From the NCBI GenBank assembly GCA_014084085.1, contig NPFB01000144.1, positions 27,647 to 40,819 on the forward strand: a DNA stretch of 13,173 bases, read 5' to 3'. The notes below the pieces were generated by a model. The model was not told the origin of the DNA, did no database searches, and saw nothing but the letters and a program-made list of their open reading frames with translations. The stretch's first letter is position 1, and the number at the start of each line of letters is the position of its first letter. Source of the DNA: Hondaea fermentalgiana (taxonomy: Eukaryota; Sar; Bigyra; Thraustochytrida; Thraustochytriidae). The position numbers and the translations under genes were made by a program. This document shows, in pieces, positions 1 through 7,244 of the stretch.

Positions 1-66
1 CTGCCTGCCTGCCTGCCTCTGCCCGCCTCTGCCCGCCTGCCCGCGCGCCTGCCTCCTGCCCGCGCG
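1..66. repeat. CCTG/CCCG-type low-complexity repeat
   Basis: The window opens with four clean CTGC-phase tetranucleotide units that decay into CTGCCCGC variants. No coding signal is evident. An open frame entering this tract gives only Cys/Leu/Pro low-complexity sequence. It is probably a degenerate microsatellite whose left end lies outside the window. Confidence 0.85.
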
Positions 67-85
67 ATGGCGCCGCGGCCGCGCG

Positions 86-146
86 GTCTTTTCGTCTTTT
101 CGTCTTTTTGTCTGTCTGTCTTTTGTCTGTCTGTCTGTCTTTTTGT

Positions 147-179
<33 letters not shown>

Positions 180-230
180 TTTTTGTCTGCGTCTCTGTCT
201 GTCTCCTTGTCGGCCTCGCTGTCTGTCTGC
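86..230. repeat. Pyrimidine microsatellite (TGTC, CCTG and TTTTGTC units)
   Basis: This tract is nearly all C and T plus spaced G on the plus strand. It has runs of TCTG/TGTC units, a block of about seven CCTG units near 148-176, and interspersed TTTTCGTC/TTTTTGTC units. The frames that stay open through it translate to Ser/Cys/Leu/Val repeats and are artefacts of the repeat. It is likely length-polymorphic. Confidence 0.85.
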
Positions 231-1099
231 AAGGGAGCCCTCGCGGTCGATCTGCTGCTGCCTGCCTGGCCGCCCTGGCCTCGGATCGCCCTGCCTGGAC
301 GGATGGGTGGTGATAGACCACTGCCGCGCGGCGATTCCGCACTTGAAAGCGGGGTCTTCGCTGCACTTGCGTCATGGCAGGGCCACGAATGCCCGTCGCA
401 TCGGCGGCACAGCTAGCGTAGAGACGTGGAGCGGCGGCGATGTAGATCGGTTGCGCATATAGAATGTGGACTGTTTGGATGGTCTGGTGCTGTCACGGTT
501 GAATCCTGCGTGCTGGGTCGGCCAGATGTGGTCGCCATGGCGCAAACTTGGCCTCTTGACTTTTTGAAATTTTTAATGCTACTCCACCAAGGTAATTATG
601 CTTGTAAAACCAATTTGCATACCCACAATCTCGCTCTCTCTCTCCCTCGACCCTTTGCTCCGCCCTCCTCGTCCTCCTCCTTCTCCCCGCCTCAGCAAAG
701 CAAAGCAAAACGATGCTCCATTTGCATCTTCCCTTCCCTCCCTTTCCTGGTCCGGGCGGCACGTGCACGCCTAGCCGCGCCTCGCCTAGCCACGCGCTAG
801 GGCCCCCTACGCCCCGCCCAGCTCGCGCAGACTAGACGCAGAGACCGCAGACCTTATTGGAGACAGACCGCGCCCTAAGCGCTTTACTTCCCCGCGCCAC
901 GCCCCGAGCAGAGCAGAGCAGAGCAAAGAGCAGAGCAGAGCAGAGCAGAGGGCAGAGCCGGCAGAGCGGCGGCCGAGGTCCGCCGCGCAGACCTCGAAGG
1001 TGCGCGCGGGAGCGAGCCTGGCCTGCGCGAGGAGCCCTTTCTTGGACTGGCGCGTCCCATTCACTCACGCCCTCACGCACGCGGGAGCGCTCGAGGAGC
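231..1099 (+). promoter_or_regulatory. Non-coding upstream/leader region of the SH3 membrane-protein gene
   Basis: I see no convincing gene in these 869 bases. Several frames stay open because the DNA is GC-rich, but they encode compositionally biased peptides with no recognisable domain. The stretch holds a CT-rich tract around 629-690, an AGAGC-type repeat at 906-958, and the sequence leading to the ATG at 1100. It must contain the promoter and 5' UTR of that gene, but no TATA box can be placed with confidence. A possible leader intron at 592-695 is reported as a finding. Confidence 0.5.
906..958. repeat. GAGCA pentanucleotide repeat in the leader
   Basis: Imperfect tandem GAGCA/GAGCAAA units run for about 50 bases, roughly 140 bases upstream of the start codon of the membrane-protein gene. 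The tract probably lies in its 5' UTR or core promoter. On the minus strand it reads as Leu/Cys/Ser low-complexity sequence, which is not a gene. Confidence 0.8.
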
Positions 1100-2313
1100 A
1101 TGGCGCGCGGGTTAATGAAGGGTGTCGCGTGGCGGCGCGCAGCCGTGGCCGTCGTCGGGGCGCTCGTGCTGCTTGCGCGAGGAGGCGCGGCCGCAGGGTG
1201 CGGGGACATTGGCGACGAGTTGACCTGCGAGGCCACGTATGACTGCTATTGGGCGAACTGGACCGCCATTCCCGCCGAGGAGTGCCGCGAGATCCCAAAG
1301 AACAGCACCATGTGCGAGTGCCCAGGCGGTTCGTGCACGGATGACCCGCCCGAGGGCGAGCGGAGTGGCTGCGAGCCGCACCGATTCTGCGTCTACGCGT
1401 GGGGAGGCGTCAATAACTGCAATGTCAAGGAGGTCACTCAGGATTCTGACTGCTTGGAAGATGTAAGTCTAGCCATGAATGGCCGTCAGCCGCAAAGAAA
1501 TGGCCGTCAGCCGGAAGGAAAAAGTCGGGCTCCTCATCACTAACCTTTTCTTCCTGTGGTTATTTATTCGTTTTTAACTCGACTTGATTTGACTTGAGTA
1601 GGGCAACTCGCGCTATTGCACACCGAGCGAGTACTGCACGCAGATTGTTTTCACAGATGCCTTTAGCTGCCTCATGAAAACCACAGACGCCCCGACACCC
1701 TCTCCGACAGGTACGTTTCTTATTTTCCTTGTCTCTGATTCCAATCATTGGAATCTTGTCCTCTAAAACAAGCAAACTGACAAGACGTGGCCGTCACCAT
1801 GCAGATGCGACGTTGCGACCAACGCTGTCTCCAACCAACGCTACAAGTAGCAGCAGTGAATCGGAAGTGCCCATTATCGCCATTGGAGGTGCCACGGGCG
1901 GTTCCTTCGTCCTTCTCGTTCTTGTCTCAGTTTTTTTCATTGTGCGACGAGACAAGGACAAGGACACCAAGCAGGTCCGAGGTGTCATCTCCATGGATAC
2001 CTACATGGCATACGCAAAGCCAGCTGTCCCAGATCTTCCTGTCAGACAAGAGCTGCCCGAGCAGCGAACACTGGATCTCCAAGGCATGAACTTGGTCGTT
2101 ATTTTTGACTTTGATGCCGAAAATGACGACGAGCTCGACGCAACTTCTGGCACCGAGCTGCTCGGGCTTCTCAAATACGATGAATGGTGGGAAGCCCGCG
2201 CCCCAGACGGTCGAATGGGAATTATTCCTTGTGCTTATGTTTCCGAAGTTGGGCTCACTGATGGCATCGTCGATCCGGGAAGCCTTGAGGCCTTCAATAT
2301 GGCCGACTTCTAA
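1100..2313 (+). CDS. Single-pass membrane protein with Cys-rich ectodomain and cytoplasmic SH3 domain (3 exons)
   Basis: The exons are 1100-1462, 1602-1710 and 1805-2313. They join to 981 nt, or 326 residues. Residues 1-32 look like a signal peptide: WRR is followed by an Ala/Val/Leu core ending in GGAAA. Residues 34-144 contain 14 cysteines, an even number suited to disulfides, and N-glycosylation sequons at N53 and N68. A stalk at about 150-178 has two T/P/S-rich segments and a sequon at N169. A hydrophobic helix at about 181-204 is followed by RRDKDKD, which gives N-out/C-in topology. Residues 254-306 form an SH3 domain: IFDFDAENDDELD matches the ALYDY region, W285-W286 is the WW pair, and GIIPCAYV is the SPxxYV-like segment. 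An SH3 tail would recruit proline-rich cytoplasmic partners, so a surface adaptor or receptor role is an inference. I do not recognise the ectodomain family. The start at 1100 is the in-frame ATG that places the signal peptide at the N-terminus. Confidence 0.8.
1463..1601 (+). other. Intron 1 of the SH3 membrane-protein gene
   Basis: The donor is GAT|GTAAGT, a strong consensus, and the acceptor is TTGAGTAG|GGC after a T-rich stretch. The intron is 139 nt and phase 0, falling after residue 121. Removing it joins the Cys-rich exon 1 to an exon that adds three more cysteines in frame. If it is retained, translation continues in frame to TAA at 1541-1543. Confidence 0.85.
1478..1519. repeat. Tandem 21-bp direct repeat inside intron 1
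   Basis: Two adjacent 21-bp units (1478-1498 and 1499-1519) match at 19 of 21 positions. The length is a multiple of three, and in the exon 1 frame each unit reads NGRQPxx. The repeat starts 15 bases after the donor site. Confidence 0.9.
1711..1804 (+). other. Intron 2 of the SH3 membrane-protein gene
   Basis: The donor is ACAG|GTACGT and the acceptor is CATGCAG|ATG. The intron is 94 nt and phase 1. The split codon G+AT gives D158, and joining the exons fuses two similar Thr/Pro/Ser stalk segments (TPSPT and TLSPT). This acceptor is in the correct phase. The AG dinucleotides I checked just upstream (1772 and 1784) are not. Confidence 0.8.
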
Positions 2314-2661
2314 AATCAGCCAACAGTTCAGACAGGTGAATCCTTGGAGAGAAGGAAGGAAGGTTCGGACAAAAGGCCAAAAGAAAAGAATTCGTCGTGA
2401 AATTTGCTGTAGGTAGTTGCTCAAGGCAACAGGGTCTCTCGTTTTGTCTGGTGGTCTGGTGTTGTTGATTTTTGTTCAGGTAGGGAGGGTCCAGGTCGAA
2501 AAAGTCATATTTTTGTTATTGTTCCTTTACATTCGTTTTCTTTCTTTTTTTGGAGAATGTCTTCGTATCTGCGAATACCCTTGTCTGCACCTGCGAACAG
2601 ATCGGCCCGACACCACCGCATTTCCGTACTTCAATTTACATGATGAAAGTCCCCTTTTTTT
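2314..2661. other. Convergent 3' intergenic region
   Basis: This 348-base interval lies between the stop codon of the SH3 membrane-protein gene (+) and the stop codon of the small minus-strand gene. It is more A/T-rich than the flanking coding DNA. It has a T-rich block near 2500-2550 and a run of eight T (C4T8) just before the minus-strand stop. It should contain both 3' UTRs and polyadenylation sites. I see no clear canonical AATAAA and no further gene. Confidence 0.5.
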
Positions 2662-3081
2662 TCATGTCAAGGTAGTCAGCTTCTCGCGAATCGAGGCCAG
2701 CTGTGCCCGCAACAGGGCTCGAGACACATGCAGATCCTCAGAAAAGTCCAAGATCTCCTTGTTCAAGGTTGAAGTGGCTTTGGCCACACGCATCGCTTCC
2801 TGGTGAATTTCCTTCGCCTGCGCCGTGGAGAGGCGCTCTCCGCTATACGGCTTTTTGCCTTGTTCTTTCGGCGCGTTTGCCGTGCCCCCCCTCCCCGCCT
2901 CCGTCTTCGTCTTTGTCGTCGTTACCGCCGACCCAGGCGAACGTAGAGCACCAGCATTACGCCAGCGCGGCCGTTGCTGGTTGTCGGTCTGCTTGGTCGC
3001 ACGCTTTGCGTCCTCGCGAAGCAAGGTCCGCGGCGCGTGCTCCAGGAAAGCCTGCGCCGAGTCCATGTACATGGGCGACAT
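2662..3081 (-). CDS. Hypothetical small helical protein (139 residues)
   Basis: I do not recognise this protein. The frame is open far upstream of 3081 but holds no ATG there, so the ATG at 3081 is the first possible initiator. Alternatives at 3072 and 3066 (M4 and M6) would shorten it slightly. The N-terminus (MYMDSAQAFLEHAPRTLL, about residues 4-21) and the C-terminal third (about 85-139: AKEIHQEAMRVAKA, EILDFSEDL, LLRAQLASIREKL) look like amphipathic helices. They flank a basic, Thr/Gly/Lys-rich, probably disordered linker. The C-terminal heptad-like pattern would suit a small coiled-coil subunit of a larger complex, but that is inference. The gene is divergent from the PH-like/RS-repeat gene across about 700 bases and convergent with the SH3 membrane-protein gene. 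I see no required intron. It is short, so the gene call itself is not certain. Confidence 0.55.
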   Translation of the reverse strand: MSPMYMDSAQAFLEHAPRTLLREDAKRATKQTDNQQRPRWRNAGALRSPGSAVTTTKTKTEAGRGGTANAPKEQGKKPYSGERLSTAQAKEIHQEAMRVAKATSTLNKEILDFSEDLHVSRALLRAQLASIREKLTTLT

Positions 3082-3782
3082 CCTTTTCCCCGCGCACGCC
3101 GCGCGCCGGCGAGCCCTCCCCCCCCCCCTTGCAATGGGCAACTGTTGTGATCGCTCGCTCCAGCGATGCCCAGCGAGCCCATTTGGGTGTCCCCGCGCGC
3201 ACCGTTTTAGGACACACCCCGAAGTGAAGTGTGTACCGCCTGGGGCAAGAAACGTCGCCCACGCGCCGGGGCCCGCCGAGCCTCGTTTCCGCCTTCTCTG
3301 CTCTCTCAGCCTTCTTCCTGCCTTCTCGCCTACTCGCTGACTCGGACGTCCGAGGGAATTCGCGAGAGACCGAGCGAGGGCGCCCGAGCGTCTGTCTTGT
3401 TGTCGTGGCAAGAGCAGCCGGAGAATACAAGAAACCAGAGGTCGAAGCCGGCTGACGCCGGAGCAGAGACGCGAGCTGGCCGCAGCTGCTGGCCTCGCTC
3501 GTGGAGAGCAGAGCGAACCGCGCGGGGCTGCGTGCCTGTCACCCTGCGTGCCTGTGAGCCTGCCTGCAGAGGGCTGACCCCAGCCGACTGCCGCGACCCT
3601 GCCGGTCACGCAGACGAGAAAGCGCTCTCGCCTGTCGCGCACAAAGCATTAGGCGACCACTCTCAAGCACAAGCACTCGGCAGGTCGACGGCGTAGAGCT
3701 GCATCGCGGCTTGGTAGGCCAGGGTACGGCAGAGCAGGGCAGCGCGAGACAGATAGACAGAGAAGGAGAGAACAAAACAAGG
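3082..3782. promoter_or_regulatory. Divergent promoter region between two head-to-head genes
   Basis: These 701 bases separate the start codons of the small minus-strand gene and the PH-like/RS-repeat gene, so both promoters and leaders must lie here. The DNA is GC-rich. It includes a C10 homopolymer run near 3118-3127 and a purine-rich leader just before 3783. The ORFs across it encode Arg/Ala/Ser/Pro-rich peptides without domains and appear spurious. No TATA box or defined operator can be assigned. Confidence 0.5.
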
Positions 3783-6700
3783 ATGTCTACAGACTTTGGT
3801 GGCTGGGCCATGGCGCGCAAGACCGTACAAGAAGGCCACGACGACGTCTTCTTGGCGAAAACTGCGCCGCCCCAGGGCCGAGGAGCGCTTGACGAACACC
3901 AAACGCCCTTTCATGCCGGGTCCAGACGCGGCGGCGGCGCGGATACCTGTCTTGGGAACCGTCATCGCGAGTTCGAGAGCGAGACCTTCGATTCCAAGAC
4001 CGTCCAAAATTTGCCATGGGAGACCGCTGGCAAGGCATCTGCAGCGGGAGCCAAGTCCGTCAACAAAACTGCAAGCAGCATAAAAGCGACACCCATTCGT
4101 CCTCCGCGGGGTTCGCAAAGCCACCTCATGCATACTGGTGCTGGCGAGCGCAAACTCATGGACGATGAAGAGCTTATTCGGCAACACGATGACGGCGAAG
4201 AAAAACATGCAAGAGACGGGATGCCCATGACACCTCTGGAACAGGCGTGGCAAGAAGCCAATGACCCCTCATTCCCTATCGATCGGCTCGCGTCTACCGA
4301 GACGAGCTCCCGGGACCTCGCTGCAAAGACACCGGGAATGGTGAAAAAGCTAGCAGAACGCTTTGCGAATTCGCCTGCCAACCGAAAGCCGATTCCCAAG
4401 CCGAATCAGTATCGCTACCAGAGCGCGTCTCACCGTCAGCAGGACCAAAGTCTGCAAATGCCCCCGGAATTCACTAGTCATCTCGAACACTATCACCAGG
4501 CTGCCCAGCATCACACGACCAGACATGTCGAACGTCAGTACGCCTTTGGCCGTGGCGATGCCACTGGCACTAGCAGCCGGCATTTGACGCGCTCGTCGCG
4601 AAGTGTGCACGCCTCGAGCAGGTCTGCGGTCGACAGGACCCCATCTGCAGACACGATGCAGTCTCAATATGTGTCCAAGCTGCTCACCAAAAAAGGGCCA
4701 AAGCCGCACGACCCCAAATCCGAGCTTGGAAGAGTTGGAGCGAACGTACGCATTGTCTTCCACGGCCAAGAGCACGCATGGATGCATTTTGCAGCTATTC
4801 ATGTTCCCTGGAGTAAAGTCAAGCTCCTGCGCGATGCCGCCGAGAGTGATGGCGGCGCGGCCGGGATCGGTGGCGACAGTGCTATCGAACGCGAGCTCAT
4901 GACTGTTGACCTCGGCAAGCTGCGCGCTCCTGTTCTCGGAGGCAAAGAGGGAGAGACCGAGCCTGTTTTTCAGGAAAACTTTGAAGCCGTCTTTGGCAGC
5001 GTATTTCGCGACCACTTTGTACCGCTCATGAACGCCAAGTTTCACCAAAAGGGTAATCTTGCCGAAGAAGACATTGCCGAAGATATTCGTACCTGCTACA
5101 AAATGCTTGTTCTGGCAGAGCGTCTCGGCGCAGAGGTCATGCATGATCTACACGATCATCTCACAAAACTTACCAAAGAGAGTGCCAAGCATGCAGAGCC
5201 CCCTGCCGACGTGCACACGGAGCTTGTTTCCGCGTCGAGCATTCCTTTTCAGGTTGTTAGCACCGGACTTACTTTTGACGACCCCCCCCCGAAGGGCTCC
5301 CTTCTTGAAAGTGTCACCAAGACGGCAATCGAGACGCTCATGATCGGCATCCCCACGAGCCTTGCGGCCCTGCAAAGCCTCGTGGAGATTAGCTGCGAAG
5401 CGGGTCGCACCGACATGGCCACGACGCTGTTTTCCAAGGCAGTACGACGCTGTCTCGAAAACTCGCTAAAGTCCCAGAAAACGGCTCGCGTTCAGGCCCA
5501 GGACCTCTTGTGCGACATGGGAGAGTCCATGAGCTGGCAGCGCCGCGAGGAAAACCAATTTGTCGCTATCACGCGCGCGCTTTCCGGAGCCACGGCTGGA
5601 TTCAAGGAAAGTGTCGAGACTCAACTTTCTTCGCGCGTCGAGGCCGCCTCGGATGCGTGCTTTCGCCAGGGCGTCTACGTGCAAAAGGTCGGGATGGGAC
5701 CCAACGGAGGCTCGCGCGTTCTTCGCACAACCGAACATGAAATCCAGTGGACGAAACCTGGTCGCCGCGAGGGCAAAGCGATCCGCAGACGTCACATCAA
5801 GCACATTGCCGCGGTCCAGAATGATAACTCTGGGCGTACTTTTTCCATTGCGCGCAAAGGATTCTCGCTCGTGACCTTTCGAACGGCGAACCGTCAGGTC
5901 CGTGACCAGTGCGTCGCCGCCTTGCAGCGCTGGTGGCGTGCAGATCAGCTTATGCAGCAGAAGCGAGCGCGTCCGCACCGCATGCAGGACATCCGCATGT
6001 CTTCAGCGGCCAACGCTGCGGCTGCGGCCGGCTTCCCCCTGACTCATCAACAGAGCTCTCGGCACACTCACTTTGACGATCAAATTCTCGAAGTGCCCAG
6101 CAACACGCCGGCCACGGGCTCTAGTGGCTACAGTAGCACCAGCAGTCGACGTAGCAAGCCGAGACGCCCTGCGCCAAACCCCCATGTGCCCGCGACTCGC
6201 ATCGTTCACGATGACGAGCTGGACTACGACGTTGACGACTGCCACGCGTCGGAGGCTGGATCGGCTCGTCCCATCTCTTCGACGTCAAATGGCCCCGAGA
6301 CCGAAAACATAGATCGTCGGGTCGAGGATGAGGAGGAAAAGAGCCCCGAGACTGGCGAAAGCCATCGCAGCAACGAAGCTGGCGAGCTTCTCAACAATCA
6401 GCAAGAGGACGAGGAGCCTCCCAGTGCGAGAAGCGCGCAGAGCCCTGTAAGCGAAGAAGGCACCGAGAGTGTGCGAAGTGGTCGCAGTCACCGGAGTGGT
6501 CGCAGTCACCGAAGTGGAAGGAGCTCGCGTAGTGGTTCGAGCAGCCAAAGTAGCCGCAGCAGCCGCAGCAGCCGCAGCAGCCGTAGCAGTCGCAGCAACA
6601 GAAGCTCTCTCCGAAATTTTGTGTACAAGACGCCGGCGTCGAACTTCTCGACACCCCCTATGATTGGCATTCTCCCGCCGCCGCCGGTCCCTTCGGATGT

Positions 6701-6920
6701 CCCGAACCTCAGCCTCTTCAATCGTGCCCATGCGAGCGCACGGGATCTTGGACTTCGACACACGCCGCTTCGCAGTGAAAAGGGCTTTTTCAAGAAGCTG
6801 AACAAGAGTTTTCGGATCCGCAAGAATGGCGGCGACCTTGTTTCGCCCCAGACGGACCACTTTGACTTGCCTCGGAGCCGCAGTCATCGTCGTCAACTCT
6901 CGAGAAGCGACATGCTGTAG
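3783..6920 (+). CDS. Large orphan protein with PH-like domain and Arg/Ser repeat tract
   Basis: The single exon encodes 1045 residues. The frame opens upstream but without an ATG. The first ATG, at 3783, has A at -3 and begins MSTDFGG. Residues 1-318 are charged, low in hydrophobics and probably disordered. Residues 319 to about 620 are ordered and mostly helical, with a hydrophobic stretch (ETLMIGIPTSLAALQSLVEI) typical of a helical-repeat core. Residues about 630-720 resemble a PH domain: an opening beta-strand VYVQKVG, the pattern EIQWTKPG, then RTFSIARKGFSLVTFRTAN and a C-terminal helix ending AALQRWWR. Residues 898-944 form an Arg/Ser/Gly/His repeat tract after an acidic region. The tail has PPPPVP and a basic FFKKLNKSFRIRK segment that could bind acidic lipid. 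A membrane-associated scaffold or signalling role is inference from the PH-like fold. I know no named family with this architecture. Confidence 0.85.
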   Translation: MSTDFGGWAMARKTVQEGHDDVFLAKTAPPQGRGALDEHQTPFHAGSRRGGGADTCLGNRHREFESETFDSKTVQNLPWETAGKASAAGAKSVNKTASSIKATPIRPPRGSQSHLMHTGAGERKLMDDEELIRQHDDGEEKHARDGMPMTPLEQAWQEANDPSFPIDRLASTETSSRDLAAKTPGMVKKLAERFANSPANRKPIPKPNQYRYQSASHRQQDQSLQMPPEFTSHLEHYHQAAQHHTTRHVERQYAFGRGDATGTSSRHLTRSSRSVHASSRSAVDRTPSADTMQSQYVSKLLTKKGPKPHDPKSELGRVGANVRIVFHGQEHAWMHFAAIHVPWSKVKLLRDAAESDGGAAGIGGDSAIERELMTVDLGKLRAPVLGGKEGETEPVFQENFEAVFGSVFRDHFVPLMNAKFHQKGNLAEEDIAEDIRTCYKMLVLAERLGAEVMHDLHDHLTKLTKESAKHAEPPADVHTELVSASSIPFQVVSTGLTFDDPPPKGSLLESVTKTAIETLMIGIPTSLAALQSLVEISCEAGRTDMATTLFSKAVRRCLENSLKSQKTARVQAQDLLCDMGESMSWQRREENQFVAITRALSGATAGFKESVETQLSSRVEAASDACFRQGVYVQKVGMGPNGGSRVLRTTEHEIQWTKPGRREGKAIRRRHIKHIAAVQNDNSGRTFSIARKGFSLVTFRTANRQVRDQCVAALQRWWRADQLMQQKRARPHRMQDIRMSSAANAAAAAGFPLTHQQSSRHTHFDDQILEVPSNTPATGSSGYSSTSSRRSKPRRPAPNPHVPATRIVHDDELDYDVDDCHASEAGSARPISSTSNGPETENIDRRVEDEEEKSPETGESHRSNEAGELLNNQQEDEEPPSARSAQSPVSEEGTESVRSGRSHRSGRSHRSGRSSRSGSSSQSSRSSRSSRSSRSSRSNRSSLRNFVYKTPASNFSTPPMIGILPPPPVPSDVPNLSLFNRAHASARDLGLRHTPLRSEKGFFKKLNKSFRIRKNGGDLVSPQTDHFDLPRSRSHRRQLSRSDML
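6474..6602 (+). repeat. Coding tandem repeats for an Arg/Ser tract
   Basis: Within the PH-like/RS-repeat gene, AGTGGTCGCAGTCACCG-type 18-bp units encode repeated SGRSHR. They are followed by 9-bp AGC-AGC-CGC units encoding SSR. All units keep the reading frame. The tract resembles an RS domain in composition and could be a phosphorylation-prone linker. It could also simply be an expanded coding microsatellite. Confidence 0.9.
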
Positions 6921-7025
6921 TCAGCTTGCTCCGCTCCTCGGGGTTCTGATCAGGTAGAAGAAACGAATACCAGTAAGATTTTTTCAATTGTTTCGAAATA
7001 CTAATAGCGCGCTCGAGGCACGGAC

Positions 7026-7047
7026 GAGGGATTTCAAAAAATCCCTC
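7026..7047. terminator. Perfect 9-bp inverted repeat with 4-nt loop between convergent genes
   Basis: GAGGGATTT and AAATCCCTC flank a CAAA loop with no mismatches. It lies 106 bases after the PH-like gene stop and about 200 bases past the SMC2 stop in the opposite direction. It would fold in RNA from either strand. A role in 3'-end formation or termination is inferred from position only. Confidence 0.45.
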
Positions 7048-7070
7048 TCTCCCGAAAGAGATGCAAGTAG

Positions 7071-7117
7071 GAGAAAGAAGAGAAGAGAAGAGAAGAGAAG
7101 AGAAAAGAAAAAGAAAA
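7071..7117. repeat. AGAAG/AGAAA purine repeat
   Basis: This 47-base all-purine stretch on the plus strand consists of GAGAA/AGAAG units. It is read as a pyrimidine tract in the SMC2 transcript, downstream of its stop codon. It is probably a pentanucleotide microsatellite. Confidence 0.85.
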
Positions 7118-7244
7118 CGTCAAAATCGAGGTTCACTTCAGGGGCAATGCAAATCATGACGCTCTGCATAGAGCACAGTAGTGGACTCTTTGCGGCGGCG
7201 GCGGATGTGAAGATTCTCCCTTGCTCTCTCGCTGCTGTCGCTCT

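Larger units (their letters stand above)
6921..7244. other. Convergent 3' intergenic region between the PH-like gene and SMC2
   Basis: These 324 bases lie between two facing stop codons. They contain a perfect hairpin (7026-7047) and a purine-rich pentanucleotide tract (7071-7117), and they have no supported gene. Both transcripts must be processed here, so their 3' UTRs may overlap. Confidence 0.6.

Noticed and set aside
67..462. Open frame through the left microsatellites
   Set aside because: It is mostly Cys/Leu/Ser repeat translation followed by unstructured sequence, with no domain and no splice evidence.
490..515. Possible tRNA T-arm (GGTTGAATCC)
   Set aside because: The B-box is one base short of consensus, and no acceptor stem, anticodon arm or A-box could be fitted around it.
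613..727. Octamer-like ATTTGCAT at 613-620 and 720-727, with an inverse copy at 7147-7154
   Set aside because: Exact 8-mers recur by chance at this scale, and the third copy is in a 3' region. There is no reason to assume an octamer-binding factor in this lineage.
857..1099. N-terminal extension of the membrane protein upstream of 1100
   Set aside because: The frame is open with an ATG at 857, but it translates the GAGCA repeat and Arg/Ala-rich sequence. Starting at 1100 puts a good signal peptide at the N-terminus.
2662..2890. Possible SRP9/SRP14-type protein for the small minus-strand gene
   Set aside because: Only the first dozen residues faintly resemble those families. The rest lacks their conserved Lys/Tyr-rich core.
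3082..3642. Upstream extension of the small minus-strand gene to 3642
   Set aside because: There is no ATG in this frame above 3081, and the translation is Arg/Ser/Ala-rich low-complexity sequence.
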